This document shows positions 31,745 to 42,917 of a DNA stretch of 64,000 nucleotides, piece after piece (the stretch's first letter is position 1; each line of letters begins with the position of its first letter). The DNA is from Cryptomeria japonica (taxonomy: Eukaryota > Streptophyta > Pinopsida > Cupressales > Cupressaceae). The stretch covers positions 244,211,218 to 244,275,217 of the forward strand of contig NC_081406.1 of NCBI RefSeq assembly GCF_030272615.1, given 5' to 3'. A program made the position numbers and the translations under genes. The notes under the pieces were generated by a model. The model saw only the letters and a program-made list of their open reading frames with translations. It was not told the DNA's origin and searched no databases.

Positions 31745-32815
31745 CTGATTAATTAAAAGATAGGTTTTCAGGACCCGAAACCTTTACAACATATATAGAG
31801 AAAAAGCACTAAGAAGAACAGTTCTTTAAAGTCCACATCAAAAAGACTGGCCAAAAGACCAATAGATAGAAAGAACAACTTAACAACAAAAAACAACAAA
31901 GAAACAAAGAAGGCACTACACAGTAATTTTCTTCAGCAAATCCTCCGCCTTAATCACCAGCTCATCATAGGTGGCCCCAACAACTTTCAAGTCTTTCAGA
32001 TCCTTGTTCGGTTTCTTTTCCTTTTGCCTCTAGTATGGGTTTTGGGACCTTGAGCTTCCCCTGTTCCTTTAGCTTCCAGGTCTATGTCCTAGATTTCCTT
32101 TTCTTCATCCAGTTTGCTGATGAGGGTGTGGGTGTTGTTAGTTGAGATCTTCAGGATACTTAGGCTCTGTTCAACAATGTTCTTCAGACACTCCTCAATT
32201 TTACCAATTTTGGTAACGGTATCCAAGAGGGTTTTATCGCTAGTGTCAGCAAGGCTCTTCCTTTCCAGTAAATCCTTCTCAATCTTCTCAAACCTAGGGT
32301 TAAAAGCATCTTTGATGTCTTCAGCTTTGGCAATGGTGTTTTTCAGGTCCTCAATATAGTCGGCCATAGTGTTCCCTTCCCCAGTATTAATGGTTTCCAG
32401 GATCAAGACTCTGTTGCAGAGTTTTTTGTTTTCATCCGTAGCTTTCTTGTAGCCATTAATGAGCCACTCCATAGTTTCCATGAAACCATGCAAACCCTCA
32501 GGAGGAGGACCAGATGGGGGGGCAAGTTTTCCAAGGGTAACATGTTCCTCTTTAGGGATGTGGAGGATGAAAATTGTATCAGCAGCCCCAAGAGTCTCTT
32601 CCATGGTCTCCTTTTCCAGACTCTGATTAGATTCCAGGGCCTTAGCTTGCTTGTCGGCTACCAGGTCCTTACCAGTCTCCTCTTTCTTCTTGTGCTTTTT
32701 CTTGGTCTGGGTATGGTCTTTTGTTTTCTTCTTCGACAACCTTTTAGGGTTCTCCTTTTCAAAGTCATCCGAGTACTCCTCTTTCAAAGAGATGCTGATC
32801 AGGGGTCTGCTTTTC
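31745..32815 (-). mobile_element. 5'-truncated retroposed sequence with 19-bp target duplication
   Basis: 1071 bp bounded by an exact 19-bp direct repeat. In minus orientation it opens directly into a reading frame with no start codon, as expected for 5' truncation, and ends after about 340 bp of 3' untranslated sequence with CTTTTAATTAATCAG instead of a poly(A) tail. No reverse transcriptase or endonuclease is encoded. It could be the tail of an unknown LINE-mobilised element or a retrocopy of a host mRNA. Confidence 0.7.
32089..32815 (-). pseudogene. coiled-coil, Lys/Glu-rich protein fragment in the retroposed copy
   Basis: About 242 codons are open from the truncation point to the stop at 32089. 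The N-terminal third is strongly basic (RLSKKKTKDHTQTKKKHKKK). The middle has GKLAPPSGPPPEGLHGFMET. The C-terminal half has a charged heptad-like pattern suggesting a coiled coil (EDLKNTIAKAEDIKDAFN, KIGKIEECLKNIVEQSLSIL). I do not recognise the family. A basic region plus coiled coil would fit a nucleic-acid-binding ORF1-like protein, but that is only analogy. Confidence 0.55.
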
Positions 32816-32834
32816 AGACAAACCTTGTATTGTT
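32816..32834. repeat. 19-bp target-site duplication, right copy
   Basis: Exact partner of 31726-31744. Confidence 0.85.
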
Positions 32835-33445
32835 GAAAAGTTGAGAATGTCCTTAAAAATACCTTTTCGTTTCATCAATTTCAACTAAAAAGAAAGTTGT
32901 CAACCACAAGAGCAAAGTCTAGAAAAGCAAGGAACACTCAAAAAAATGTTTTTTCTATTGACTTTCTAGGTTTGGCATTTCCTAGACAAATCCCAATGTA
33001 ATCCAAAGCCAAATACCAAGTTTTTAAATTTTTGTTAGAGAAATTGGATATCCGATAAAAATTAGATATCGAATATTAATCCAATATCCAATTTTTATAT
33101 TTTTTTATTATAAATATAATTACTATTTAGTAAATTATTATATATTGTATAGTATAAATATATTAATCTATAATATATTATAATCTATTAATATATTAAT
33201 ATTAAAATATATAAATATATATATTAAAATAAAATTTATCAGATAATATCCAATATCTGATACCTTATTTAGGATAGGAGAGAGGAAGAGGGAGAGAAGG
33301 GGAGGGAGATAATATATTATAATTTATTAATATATAATGTATATTATATATTAATATTAAAATATATCAATATACATATTAAAATATATTAATAATAAAA
33401 TTTATCGGATATCGGATAATATCCAATATCTGATACCTTGTTTAG

Positions 33446-33448
<3 letters not shown>
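32835..33448. other. AT-rich spacer with GATATCGGATA-type palindromes
   Basis: No coding signal. It holds TATAAT/TTAATATA runs and the motif ATAATATCCAATATCTGATACC, repeated near 33242, 33415 and (partly) 33667, and again in altered form near 35176, 35370 and 35490. Confidence 0.5.

Positions 33449-33516
<68 letters not shown>
33449..33516. repeat. (GA)n microsatellite
   Basis: About 34 uninterrupted GA units. Confidence 0.95.
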
Positions 33517-33519
<3 letters not shown>

Positions 33520-33687
33520 TTGGTAAGGGATAAGGGGAAAGTGATCTAGATAGGGAGAGAAGGAGAAAGGGAGAGGGAGAGATAGGGAGAGAAGGGTAAG
33601 GTAGAGGGAGAGATAGGGAGAGAAGGGTAAAGCGATCTAGAGAAATAGGGGTGAGAGAGGGAGAGAAATATCTGATACCTTGTTTAG

Positions 33688-33689
<2 letters not shown>

Positions 33690-33743
<54 letters not shown>
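33690..33743. repeat. (GA)n microsatellite
   Basis: About 27 GA units. Between this tract and the previous one lie degenerate GGGAGAGA repeats. Confidence 0.95.
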
Positions 33744-33745
<2 letters not shown>

Positions 33746-34085
33746 CTTAGTAATCATAACATGGGTGCTTAATGATGACAAATGACAAGTAAAAAAATTG
33801 ATCTAAAGTGTACATTTTGTTATAGGGGCATCTCTTACTTCAAATTATCTTTGCAAACTCAAAATAACAAGCATTGATGTTTTTTACACACCTAGATCTT
33901 CCAGACATATCAAACTCCATGTACGACTTCGCTATGTATTTTAACACAACAAAATATCCCATTTTCAAACTGTGATAATTGGCAAATTCTTTCCAACCAC
34001 ATCCAAATTCTAGTTTATGATTTGCATTCTTTAACTCCAACTCATAGTCCTATCCATTTGGGCTTTGCAACACCATATGGGAAAG
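33744..34085. other. spacer, nothing recognised
   Basis: AT-rich DNA leading into the 90-bp minisatellite. One 66-codon minus frame is present without features. Confidence 0.4.
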
Positions 34086-35040
34086 CATATGATTGTCTTT
34101 CTCATCTATGAACTATCAAAGAAATGTAGGAGGATTGTGCTACATTAAAGAGAATTAAGCACTGTTTATGATATTCATATGATTGTCTTTCTCATCTATG
34201 AACTGTGAAATAAATGCAAGAGGAATGCACTACATGAAAGAGAGTTGAGCATTGTTTATGATTTGCATATGATTGTCTTTCTCATATATGAACCGTGAAA
34301 CAAGTACAAGAGGAATGTACTACATGAAAGATAGATGAGCACTAATTATGATTTGTAAATGATTGTCTTTCTCATCTATGAACTGTGAAACAAATGCAGG
34401 AGGAATGTGCTACATGAAAGAGAGCTGAGAATTGTTTATGATTTTCATATGATTGTCTTTCTCATCTATAAAATGTGAAACAAATGTAGGAGGAATCTGC
34501 TACATGAAAGAGAGTTGAGCATTGTTTATGATTTGCATATGATTGTCTTTCTCATCTAGGAATTGTGAAACAAATGCAAGAGGAATGTGCTACATGAAAG
34601 AGAGTTGAGAACTATTTATGATTTGCATATGATTGTCTTTCTTAGATCTATTAACTTTGAAACAAATGTAGGAGGAATGTCCTACATGAAAGAGAGTTGA
34701 GCACTATTTATGATTTGCATATGATTGTCTTTCTCATCTATGAACTATGAAACAAATGCATAAGGAATGCACTACATGAAAGAGAGTTGAGCATTGTTTA
34801 TGATTTGCATATGATTGTATTTCTCATCTACGAACTGTGAAACAAATGCATGACAAATGTGCTACATGAAAGAGAGTTTAGCATTGTTTATGATTTGCAT
34901 ATGATTGTCTTTCTCATCTATGAACTCTGAAAAAAATCTAGGAGGAATGTGCTACATGAAAGAGAGTTGAGCATTGTTTATGATTTGCATATGATTATCT
35001 TTCTCATCTATGGACTTTGAAACAAATGCAGGAGGATTCC
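34086..35040. repeat. 90-bp minisatellite, about 10.5 units
   Basis: The anchor CATATGATTGTCTTTCTCAT recurs at about 34086, 34176, 34266, 34356, 34446, 34536, 34626, 34718, 34808, 34898 and 34988. The period is 90 bp except one of 92. Each unit ends with GTGCTACATGAAAGAGAGTT or a variant. The array ends abruptly in a CT/CA microsatellite. Confidence 0.93.
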
Positions 35041-35042
35041 CC

Positions 35043-35129
<87 letters not shown>

Positions 35130-35240
35130 CCTATCCCTCTCCCTGTATCCCACTTATCTTTCTCACTTTTCCTATATGGGAAGAAATTGGATATCGGATA
35201 TTTTATTTGATATCTGATCCCTCTGTGTTTGGGTGCCAAG

Positions 35241-35304
<64 letters not shown>

Positions 35305-35425
35305 CACACACACACACACACCCTCCCTGTATCCCACTTATCTCTCTCACTTTTCCTATATGGGAAGAAATTGGATATCAGATATTTTATCTGATATCTG
35401 GTCCCTTTGTGTTTGGGTGCCAAGG
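35041..35425. repeat. duplicated (CT)n(CA)n block with shared spacer
   Basis: (CT)n(CA)n tracts at 35043-35127 and 35241-35321 are each followed by the same 100-bp segment (CCCTGTATCCCACTTATC ... GTTTGGGTGCCAAG). This makes a tandem duplication of about 195 bp. Open frames across the tracts are artefacts of dinucleotide repetition. Confidence 0.9.
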
Positions 35426-35783
35426 TTCAAATGTTGGGCAGCAACGAATATTTTGGTGTCCATATAAAAAAATATGTCTAGGTATCAGATTCCAATTTAA
35501 ATCAAATATCTAATATATCTGGGCCATTTTTGGCATTCCAATGGTCCCTACATTCTTTTTGCAGGTGACAAACATGGGTTTTCAGACATACTAACAAAAT
35601 TCTAATATTTTGAGATTCTTCTACACAAATTTGTCATTGAAAATCTTTTTAGAGCATCTTTGTGGAGGTATAATGGGGAGCAGCAGTTGTTGAAAGGATA
35701 AACGTAAAAGAAAGATTTCAAGTGAGAAAATTCAAGTATATAGACAAGGAGATAGAGAAGGTCATAGGAGGAGAAGATGAGGT
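35426..35783. other. spacer before the transposase-like pseudogene
   Basis: No coding signal. It may include the 5' untranslated part of the decayed gene downstream. Confidence 0.35.
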
Positions 35784-38700
35784 GTGTCAAATATCAGTGA
35801 AGCCTTTGCAAATGTTACTTCAAGTGAAGAGAAAATTGAATTTGAAAATGTTGAGCAAGTTATTAAAAATGAAAATGAAAATGCAAATATTGATATTGGA
35901 AATGTTGAACATGATATTCAAATTGGGAATGACAATGTCAAAATAGATATTGAAAATTTTCAACATGATATTGAATTTAGAAATGAAAATATGGGAATTG
36001 AAAGTGAAAATGTGGGAGTTGACATTGAAGGTGAAAATTTGGGAATTGACATTGAAGGTGAAAATTTGGGAATTGACATTAGAGGTGAAAATTTGGGAAA
36101 TTTTGACATTGAAGGTGGAATTGTTCAATGAAGTGAACATTATGTAACACTGAATTACGTGAGAAATGAAGACCCTCTCATGGGAGAAAGACAAATTCCA
36201 AATTCAAGACCTTCAAGAATCCCAAAATGGTTACTTGAAATTGATGAGAACATTATTGACAATCTTGAAGGCAAGAGGTCAACACGAACTGTTTGATTGT
36301 GGGCTATACAACTTTTCAACTAATATTTTAACAATAAGGCATTGAATTCATGAAATTTCCACAATCCATAATGATTTGTTTCTAATTCTTCTAGATTTGA
36401 CCATGTAGATTTTGATGTTGCAACATCAAAATCTACACAGTTATATCCAGAACAATTAGAAACAATAAGACATTGACCGAGCAATGTCAACTTTTTGTTC
36501 AATTTTTAAAGATGCAAAATATGAGACCCTTGCTAACCAAATTGAAGATTCATATGAACAAGAAGATGGAGAAAAATTTGATTACCGTAAAATTTTTTTT
36601 TAATGCTCTCAATTCTATTAGAAATAATAGCAAGGAAAAAGATAAGAGAGTCACTCTAAGAGTGATTACAACCTCCTTAGTAAGCCATCATTTGAGAAAG
36701 GCTTTCTTTATGAGACAAACTTGTGTTTATTTGAACATAAATCATAAAACTTTGGATAGAGAACTTGCAAGAAGAGAAAGACTCGAAGATCATCTTCAAA
36801 ATGATATATGGTCTTTTGGTGGGAGGCTTCCATGTGTTGATAAGAATTTGACTGACAATGTGAAGGTGGAAATTCAACAATGTTGGCACTCTAACTCTAG
36901 TGTATCACCCAATGTAAAGGATGTTTTAAAGTTAATAATTGGCATTTGAGACCACACACCACATCCTAAACATTTATTGGAATCAAGCCAAACAATGTTG
37001 TACAAAAAATAATGTGAAACACATACAACTTTGCAAATATTACAAAGGGCCTTAAAATCTTTGAAGTCATTTTATTGTGTACCTTTTAAGATTCGTAACA
37101 CTTGTTGAAAATACCATGTGGAGTTTCCAGTGTACCATTAACTTTTATGCTATATTTGTTCTACGTTGCATACTAATGATATGTTGCAGAAGTGCAGTGC
37201 AGTACAATTTACGAGATCATCAAGATACTTGCTAGATCTTTTTTTACATCCTAGAGATGATGAATGCTTTTTCTATAGAAATGATTGTTCAAATGAGAAA
37301 TGTTTACAATTTGGTGGATTGTTAAAGTTTATTTCATGTTTACATGAGGGCAACATACACGAATTTGAAAAGAATATTGTTGAGAAAAAGAGATATGAGA
37401 TAGTGAAATATACTTTGAAGAGTGGGGGTGAAGGTTATATATGCAAGTTGGTCTCCAAAGAAGTCAATGTTGCTAATTTTGTTTTAGATGTTAAGGAAAA
37501 TATTTTCTACAAGTATGCAAGGCATACCCATAGGTCTCAATGGTTGGATCAATAGTTCAAGATATGTAAGAACTCTTTCTTGATTGGTGTTGTTATATCG
37601 GTGATCAATTTTGCAGAAAATTATAAATTGCAACCACAAAGTGAGATAGAAGCTCAGTATTAAAATTCAATTTAGATTGCTATTTTTGTTCACATAACAT
37701 ATAGACATGCCCCTAATAGTACAAAAGATGATATGAAGATAATTAGGGAGTATCATTTTTATATGAGTGATAATAGATCTCACTCCTTCGAGTATGTGCA
37801 ACATTGTTTCGAGATTTTTTTTGAGTTCTTGTAAGAGAAACGTATTGCAATATACCTACATCTCATATGGTCAAATAACTACACATGTCAATTCAAGAAT
37901 GCTTGTATGTTTTATTAGTTGATTAGAATGCATGTAGAGAGGGGTGTACCTCAAATTTGGAGTTATTTTGAAGCAGGGCATGGGAAGGGGGAGCATGATG
38001 GAGTAGGTGCATGTTTGAAGAGAGCTCTAATTAAGGAGAAATTGAGGATTTTAGGTGCAAAGTTCTCTGATGCATGTTCTATTGCTGATTTGTGTAGTTC
38101 AACAATGTCACAAGGAGGGACACTTGATTTAGTAGTGCACAAATTCTTTTGGTTGGTTGAGTAGGACACAATGGGAGACAGATTGGATTGTTAAACAATT
38201 AAAGGTTATTCAAAGATGTATTCATTTTGTAGCTTAGTTGCAAGTACATGGACCATTTGGACACGATAATTGGCTTATTTTTGTTAGAGTTGTGTTTAGT
38301 GTGACTGGGATCAGTGCGAGTCAAGTGAGTGCGTGCATATGTGGGCTCCACAATATCTAATTTCTTTATCTCAAATAATATCCTTACATAATGATGACAT
38401 GGAAAGTTCAGTTGCTTATGACCGTCTTTTAGATCTTCTACAACCAGGACATGTTTTTGCAGTGGTTGCACCATAGAAGAATGAAGAGAGATCAGACTAT
38501 TGGTTAGCATAGTGTGTACAAGGAAAGTAGAAGCTAACACAACCGGTGACAGATGATGATGATTATGATGGGTTCATGTACCCTACATGTTCAGTTGTTG
38601 TAGGAACTTGGCTGCGAACATATGTAAATTAGAAAGAATGGCATACCTGCATTTGAAGAATACAAGAGACACAAAACCATTCTCATGTATTCGTACCTTA

Positions 38701-38840
38701 TTATAGCTACAAATGCCAAGTTGTTGAAGCATCAAGCAAGAACAAAGACAAAAGAACTATGGACAGTGAGTAGTGGTGACCATGAAGCAATATTTTATAC
38801 TCTTAAGCAAAGATATGACCCTTTAGGCACACTTGAGTAG
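35784..38840 (+). pseudogene. decayed DDE-transposase-like gene, superfamily not assigned
   Basis: Blocks of one protein can be read in shifting frames. 35784-36131 codes an acidic N-terminus with repeats of the type ENLGIDIEG. 36473-36949 has HLRKAFFMRQTCVYLNIN and NSSVSPNVKDVLKL. 37166-37555 has CFFYRNDCSNEKC. Near 37604 INFAENYKLQ, near 37868 LIWSNNYTCQFKN and near 37970 FEAGHGKGEHDGVGACLKRA follow in order. The end (38560-38840) reads TCSVVVGTWLRTY and FYTLKQRYDPLGTLE. From memory, similar uncharacterised plant and animal repeat proteins have DFAENY, SDxCxxQFK and GHGKGxxDG blocks that would supply DDE acids. Here the first two read N, so catalysis is lost; many stops and frameshifts add to this. 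Confidence 0.5.
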
Positions 38841-38849
38841 CAGGTCTTT

Positions 38850-39049
38850 ATTATCTCTTAATTTCCCTATCATGCATTTCATTTCAAATAATGATCATAA
38901 TGATCTTGTGTTGCATTTTATTAACAATTTTAAAAAATGTAGGTCTTTTTGATGGAAAATATTATTGCATTACCATTTTGCTTCAACATTGTGGGTATAT
39001 TCGATGCAATTTGTGAGCAGGTATCTTCATGGTATATAATCATACCTGG
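38850..39049. repeat. 200-bp tandem repeat, unit left of element D
   Basis: The unit runs from TTTATTATC through ATGCATTTCATTTCAAATAA to CATGGTATATAATCATACC. It is closely related to 48161-48360, so element D is inserted in a tandem repeat. The last five bases (CCTGG) are the target duplication. Confidence 0.75.
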
Positions 39050-41867
39050 TGTTGGTGCCCAAAACCGCAGATTGGAAAACCCAAAGACTTGCCAACTCCT
39101 TAAGAAATCCAATCAGCCTTGGCCAACGAACAGGGATGGTCGAAGACCAAATCCCTCTGCACTTCAGGCTCCACAAGACCTAGGCAGGTGTACCCTTCCC
39201 TCTCAAGCACAAAAGAGTTATTTAAATGTGGATTTAATCCTCTAAGCAAGTTTACACAACTAGCAAATTAGTGTTCTGCAACTATGCTATATCATGTGCT
39301 TTAGCTGAATACTTTGAAAACTGAAAACTGAATATGAATAAAAGTGTATGTTAAAGATATTGTATATTGAAAATGAAATGCTTTCAAGACTTGAATGAAA
39401 TCTGCAAGGATTAGATCAAATAGGATATGGAAGAATGTTTCTCTGTAAGGACCTTATGCACACAAATCAAAATCTTATAAATAAATAACAGATCAATGCC
39501 TCTATCCAGGAATATGCACGATACTTTGTGGACAAATAATTCAATTAAACTCTTGAGACAGTTTTCAGGCAACTTGTAACACAAGATTATCAATACAGAG
39601 GTTCCATTAAGTGCTATAAGAACATGAAGAAGCAAATCTTATATTCAATTATAGTAACTTGTGGTGGCACACTGTATTAAACCCTTTATCAGATTTATCA
39701 AGAGGACAAAATGAAATTCACCAACACAAAAGCATACACGAATTCTAGAATTGAAACAATGAATCTTGTATATTAATTTTTGGAGAGTGAATGCATACAA
39801 TAGCTACACTTACAGATACTCCATTACACAGTGATTTCTCAAAATGATACTTCCATTCCTACAGACTTCTCCAATACAGACATCCGATAGCGCCTGACAG
39901 ATTGTGAATTGTTCTGGATCACTTTTCTTAATTGAAAAAGACTCCCTATAAATACCTAATCCAAAAGACATATGTGAAAGGACACACCCTTTCACATACA
40001 GGAGGGAGTTACAGACAATTGTTTTTCCAAAGGACACACCTTTGGTTTACAAAGATAATTACATTTGAATCCCTAAAATACACACTAAATAAAGCTTCAA
40101 TAATATATCCTTTATCCTCCGCTTTGATAATACTTCCCGTAAATATTCAATATCTCCTGCACATAAAAGAAACCAATCAAATCCCTTATTAATTAAAGAT
40201 TAAATATATTCCACTTTAGATTAGGCAATAATCATTTTACCCTATGTAAAATACGTATTTACAACAATTCACTTAAATCAAAGTATTAAACACTTGTAAA
40301 TATTTATTCCAATAATAGGTTTTATTAAATAACATAAGGTAAAAAAGATTTTGTACAGTAAGTAAAAAAAAATACTTCCCTTCCGATAATGTTACAATAC
40401 TTTCTCACCTTTTGGTAATCTTTAATTTGGGTTGGAAATATTATATCATATAAAGTAACCTTTGCAAAAACCAATCAAGCATTAAATGACTCACCCTAAT
40501 GAATATGTTCAAATTATTTACCTAAGGTGAAAATAATATGTATATGGAAGGATGACTTAAATAAATAAATGCTTTTCATCATTTTACTTATGGTAAAAGT
40601 ACATTTTCTCCAAAATAATAATAATCATTCTTTTGATCTTGCATAAAATCAACCCTAATATATACATGTTCCATTTTATTCACTTAAGGTGAAAAATATA
40701 AATGATCAAATGATAATATCAAAATGCGAAAATTTATTAGGTCATCAAATTAAAGAATTAACCATGGTAAAAGAACTTATAAAATATAACTTTCTTTGTG
40801 ATAAAATATATCCCTTTATAACCTCTCAAAAGGTAATTTCAAAAGATAATATTTTCCCCATGCAGATAAAAATATTTTCCCCCTAAAGAGACATATGATC
40901 TTTGCACACAATTAGGGTAAAATATTTCTAATAAAATATGATATTAACATAAAACTCCAAAAGTAAATGGAAACTTCTTGAGTAAACATTCAAATAAGGA
41001 TATTAAAGATTTGAGAGTGTTTTTACTTTCACTTGAATAATTTCCAAAGTAACAAAGAATTTGCCATAATAACCTCTTGAAATTAATTTTACCTTTAAAA
41101 TAATAAATCAAAAGCAAATGATTAAAACATACCTACCTCCGCTTGATAAAAATACATTACCTTGGCAAATATTCCAGAATAGATTTTCATCTTGAAGGCA
41201 AACTCAATTTGGTTGGAAATAATTTAGCACATGGGATGCATACTTGCAACAAACCAATCAAACCATTAACTACATGATAAGATGGTTTACCCTTTAAATA
41301 TAAATTATTCAATTTATTAACTCTAGGGCGAATAATATGCATATGAAAAGATTAAAAATCCACTTAAATAAACAAATGCTTTTTATTATCTCCACTTGTG
41401 ATTTGAAACATTTCACACCTTTGAAACATTTTTCAAAATAAGATCCATTTATATGAAATAACATTTTACCTTAATATATATTTTACCAATGTTTTAGAGT
41501 AAAAATAATTTATTTAAATCACATATTTAAAAATGTATTTCGGCATTTCAAGATTACTTTAATAAATTAAAATCTTGTGGAAATATTTGCAAATTATTAT
41601 CCATAGTAATTTACCCTAATAAACATTTTCAAGTAATACAATAGAGCAATTGGTAAAAGGGGAGGGTAGGTGTGGGTAGTTATGAAGGTCGGGTTGAGAG
41701 GTTGAGTGTTCAACTCCCTCTCCCTGCCCTTTTGTAAAAATATATTTTATTTTTAAATCATTTATATGCAAAATATAATCACATTGCAAAAAATACTCTT
41801 GGGTAAGATATACTCCTTGTAGAATAATTTTTTGATTGTCCAACCCGGATAATTTTAGGTTCCACCA
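39050..41867 (-). repeat. 3' LTR of element D
   Basis: Direct repeat of 45081-48155. On the minus strand it starts TGGTGGAACC and ends GGGCACCAACA. It lacks a block of about 253 bp that the other LTR has near 46891-47145. Confidence 0.92.
41640..41733 (+). repeat. tRNA-like (Pol III box) module in 3' LTR of D
   Basis: TAGAGCAATTGGTAAAAG resembles an A box, and GTGTTCAACTCCC about 55 bp downstream resembles a B box (GGTTCGANTCC). The intervening GC-rich text differs sharply from the AT-rich LTR around it. It looks like a SINE head or a captured tRNA fragment; the cloverleaf is not canonical, so I do not call a tRNA gene. Confidence 0.4.
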
Positions 41868-42539
41868 GTGGCTCTCATTGGGGACGTGCATTCATACCTG
41901 GATGCAGCAAGAATCTAGCTATTTCTGGAAGAGCAGACCATCCTTGAAATTCTCAGTAAATACGTTCCAATTGAGATGTATTATCTCTTTCAATCCTCGG
42001 GTCCCACTTGATTTTTCATCAACATAGCTATGTCTCAAAGGATGCATTGTTTTGAAAAATTTCCTCAACTGTTACAAAATCTGCTGGCCGTTTTTGGACA
42101 TATCTGGGCAATTTTGAGGTTGTTGGCACCTCATAAACATGTAAATCTGCAATAAACTTATCTTTTATCCATGGGATAAGGTCTGGAAGCTTCTTTACAA
42201 GCACAAACAATCATTTAGAGCCCCAAAACAACTTCAAAACTCTATTGAAAAATTAAAAACGTGATTTCATCTCTTGAGCAGCAACAAAATTATTTACTGT
42301 CTATCATTTTAATATTTCACATAATGGATTACATTTAGATTTACGTATGATAACGTAACATAATAATATAATAATATTTGAAATGTAAACCAAAATGAGA
42401 ATGTATCCTACTTTCAAATGAAACATTAGGGTTGTGAGAGAGCACACCTGGCATGATTTGAATCTGTGAAATATACACATACTTGGAGTTAATTGCCTGA
42501 CGTGTGAATTAGACTCGGGTGGCCCAAGGCCCCCACAAA
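41868..42539 (-). other. 3' untranslated interior of D
   Basis: Non-coding. No clear polypurine tract stands out next to the 3' LTR (the minus strand reads AATGAGAGCCAC there). Short frames in this stretch have no family features. Confidence 0.45.
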
Positions 42540-42917
42540 TCAACATTTTCTCTTTCCTCTATCAAATACCTGATTTTGGTTATGTAACAATATGTCCTTC
42601 CTGAAAATATTAACATTTGCTTTACCATTCTTTAATATATTAACATTTGCTTTACCATTCTTTAATATATTGTTCATTTTCGTTTGGACTGGAATATGAT
42701 ACACATAGTTTCCTTCACACTCCTTTATCCACCTTAATTTAGATAAATTATATCTCAATAATATTTTACCCTTACTCTGAAACCCTATTACTTCATTGTA
42801 TCCCTTCTCTTTTAGGCAATTTTGGAAATCAACCTTGTCATCCCATGAGGAATTTACTTGCCCATGGTAATGAAAGCTCTCAGTTTTATAAACTTGATTA
42901 CCTTTTTCACCAAGCAT
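42540..42917 (-). pseudogene. C-terminal continuation of the Gag-like frame of D
   Basis: 125 codons overlapping the end of the upstream frame by a few bases in another frame (ATG within GTTATGCTTGG), so probably the original C-terminus after a one-base shift. It contains a 30-bp tandem duplication (about 42608-42670) that repeats ILKNGKANVN in the protein. No domain recognised. Confidence 0.5.

Noticed and set aside
34952-35513. Open frames of 60-130 codons made of Cys-Val, Thr-His, Ser-Leu or Arg-Glu repeats
   Set aside because: They are translations of CT and CA microsatellites, which lack stops in all frames.
41640-41733. Canonical tRNA gene
   Set aside because: A- and B-box-like words are present, but acceptor and anticodon stems do not form a standard cloverleaf by eye.
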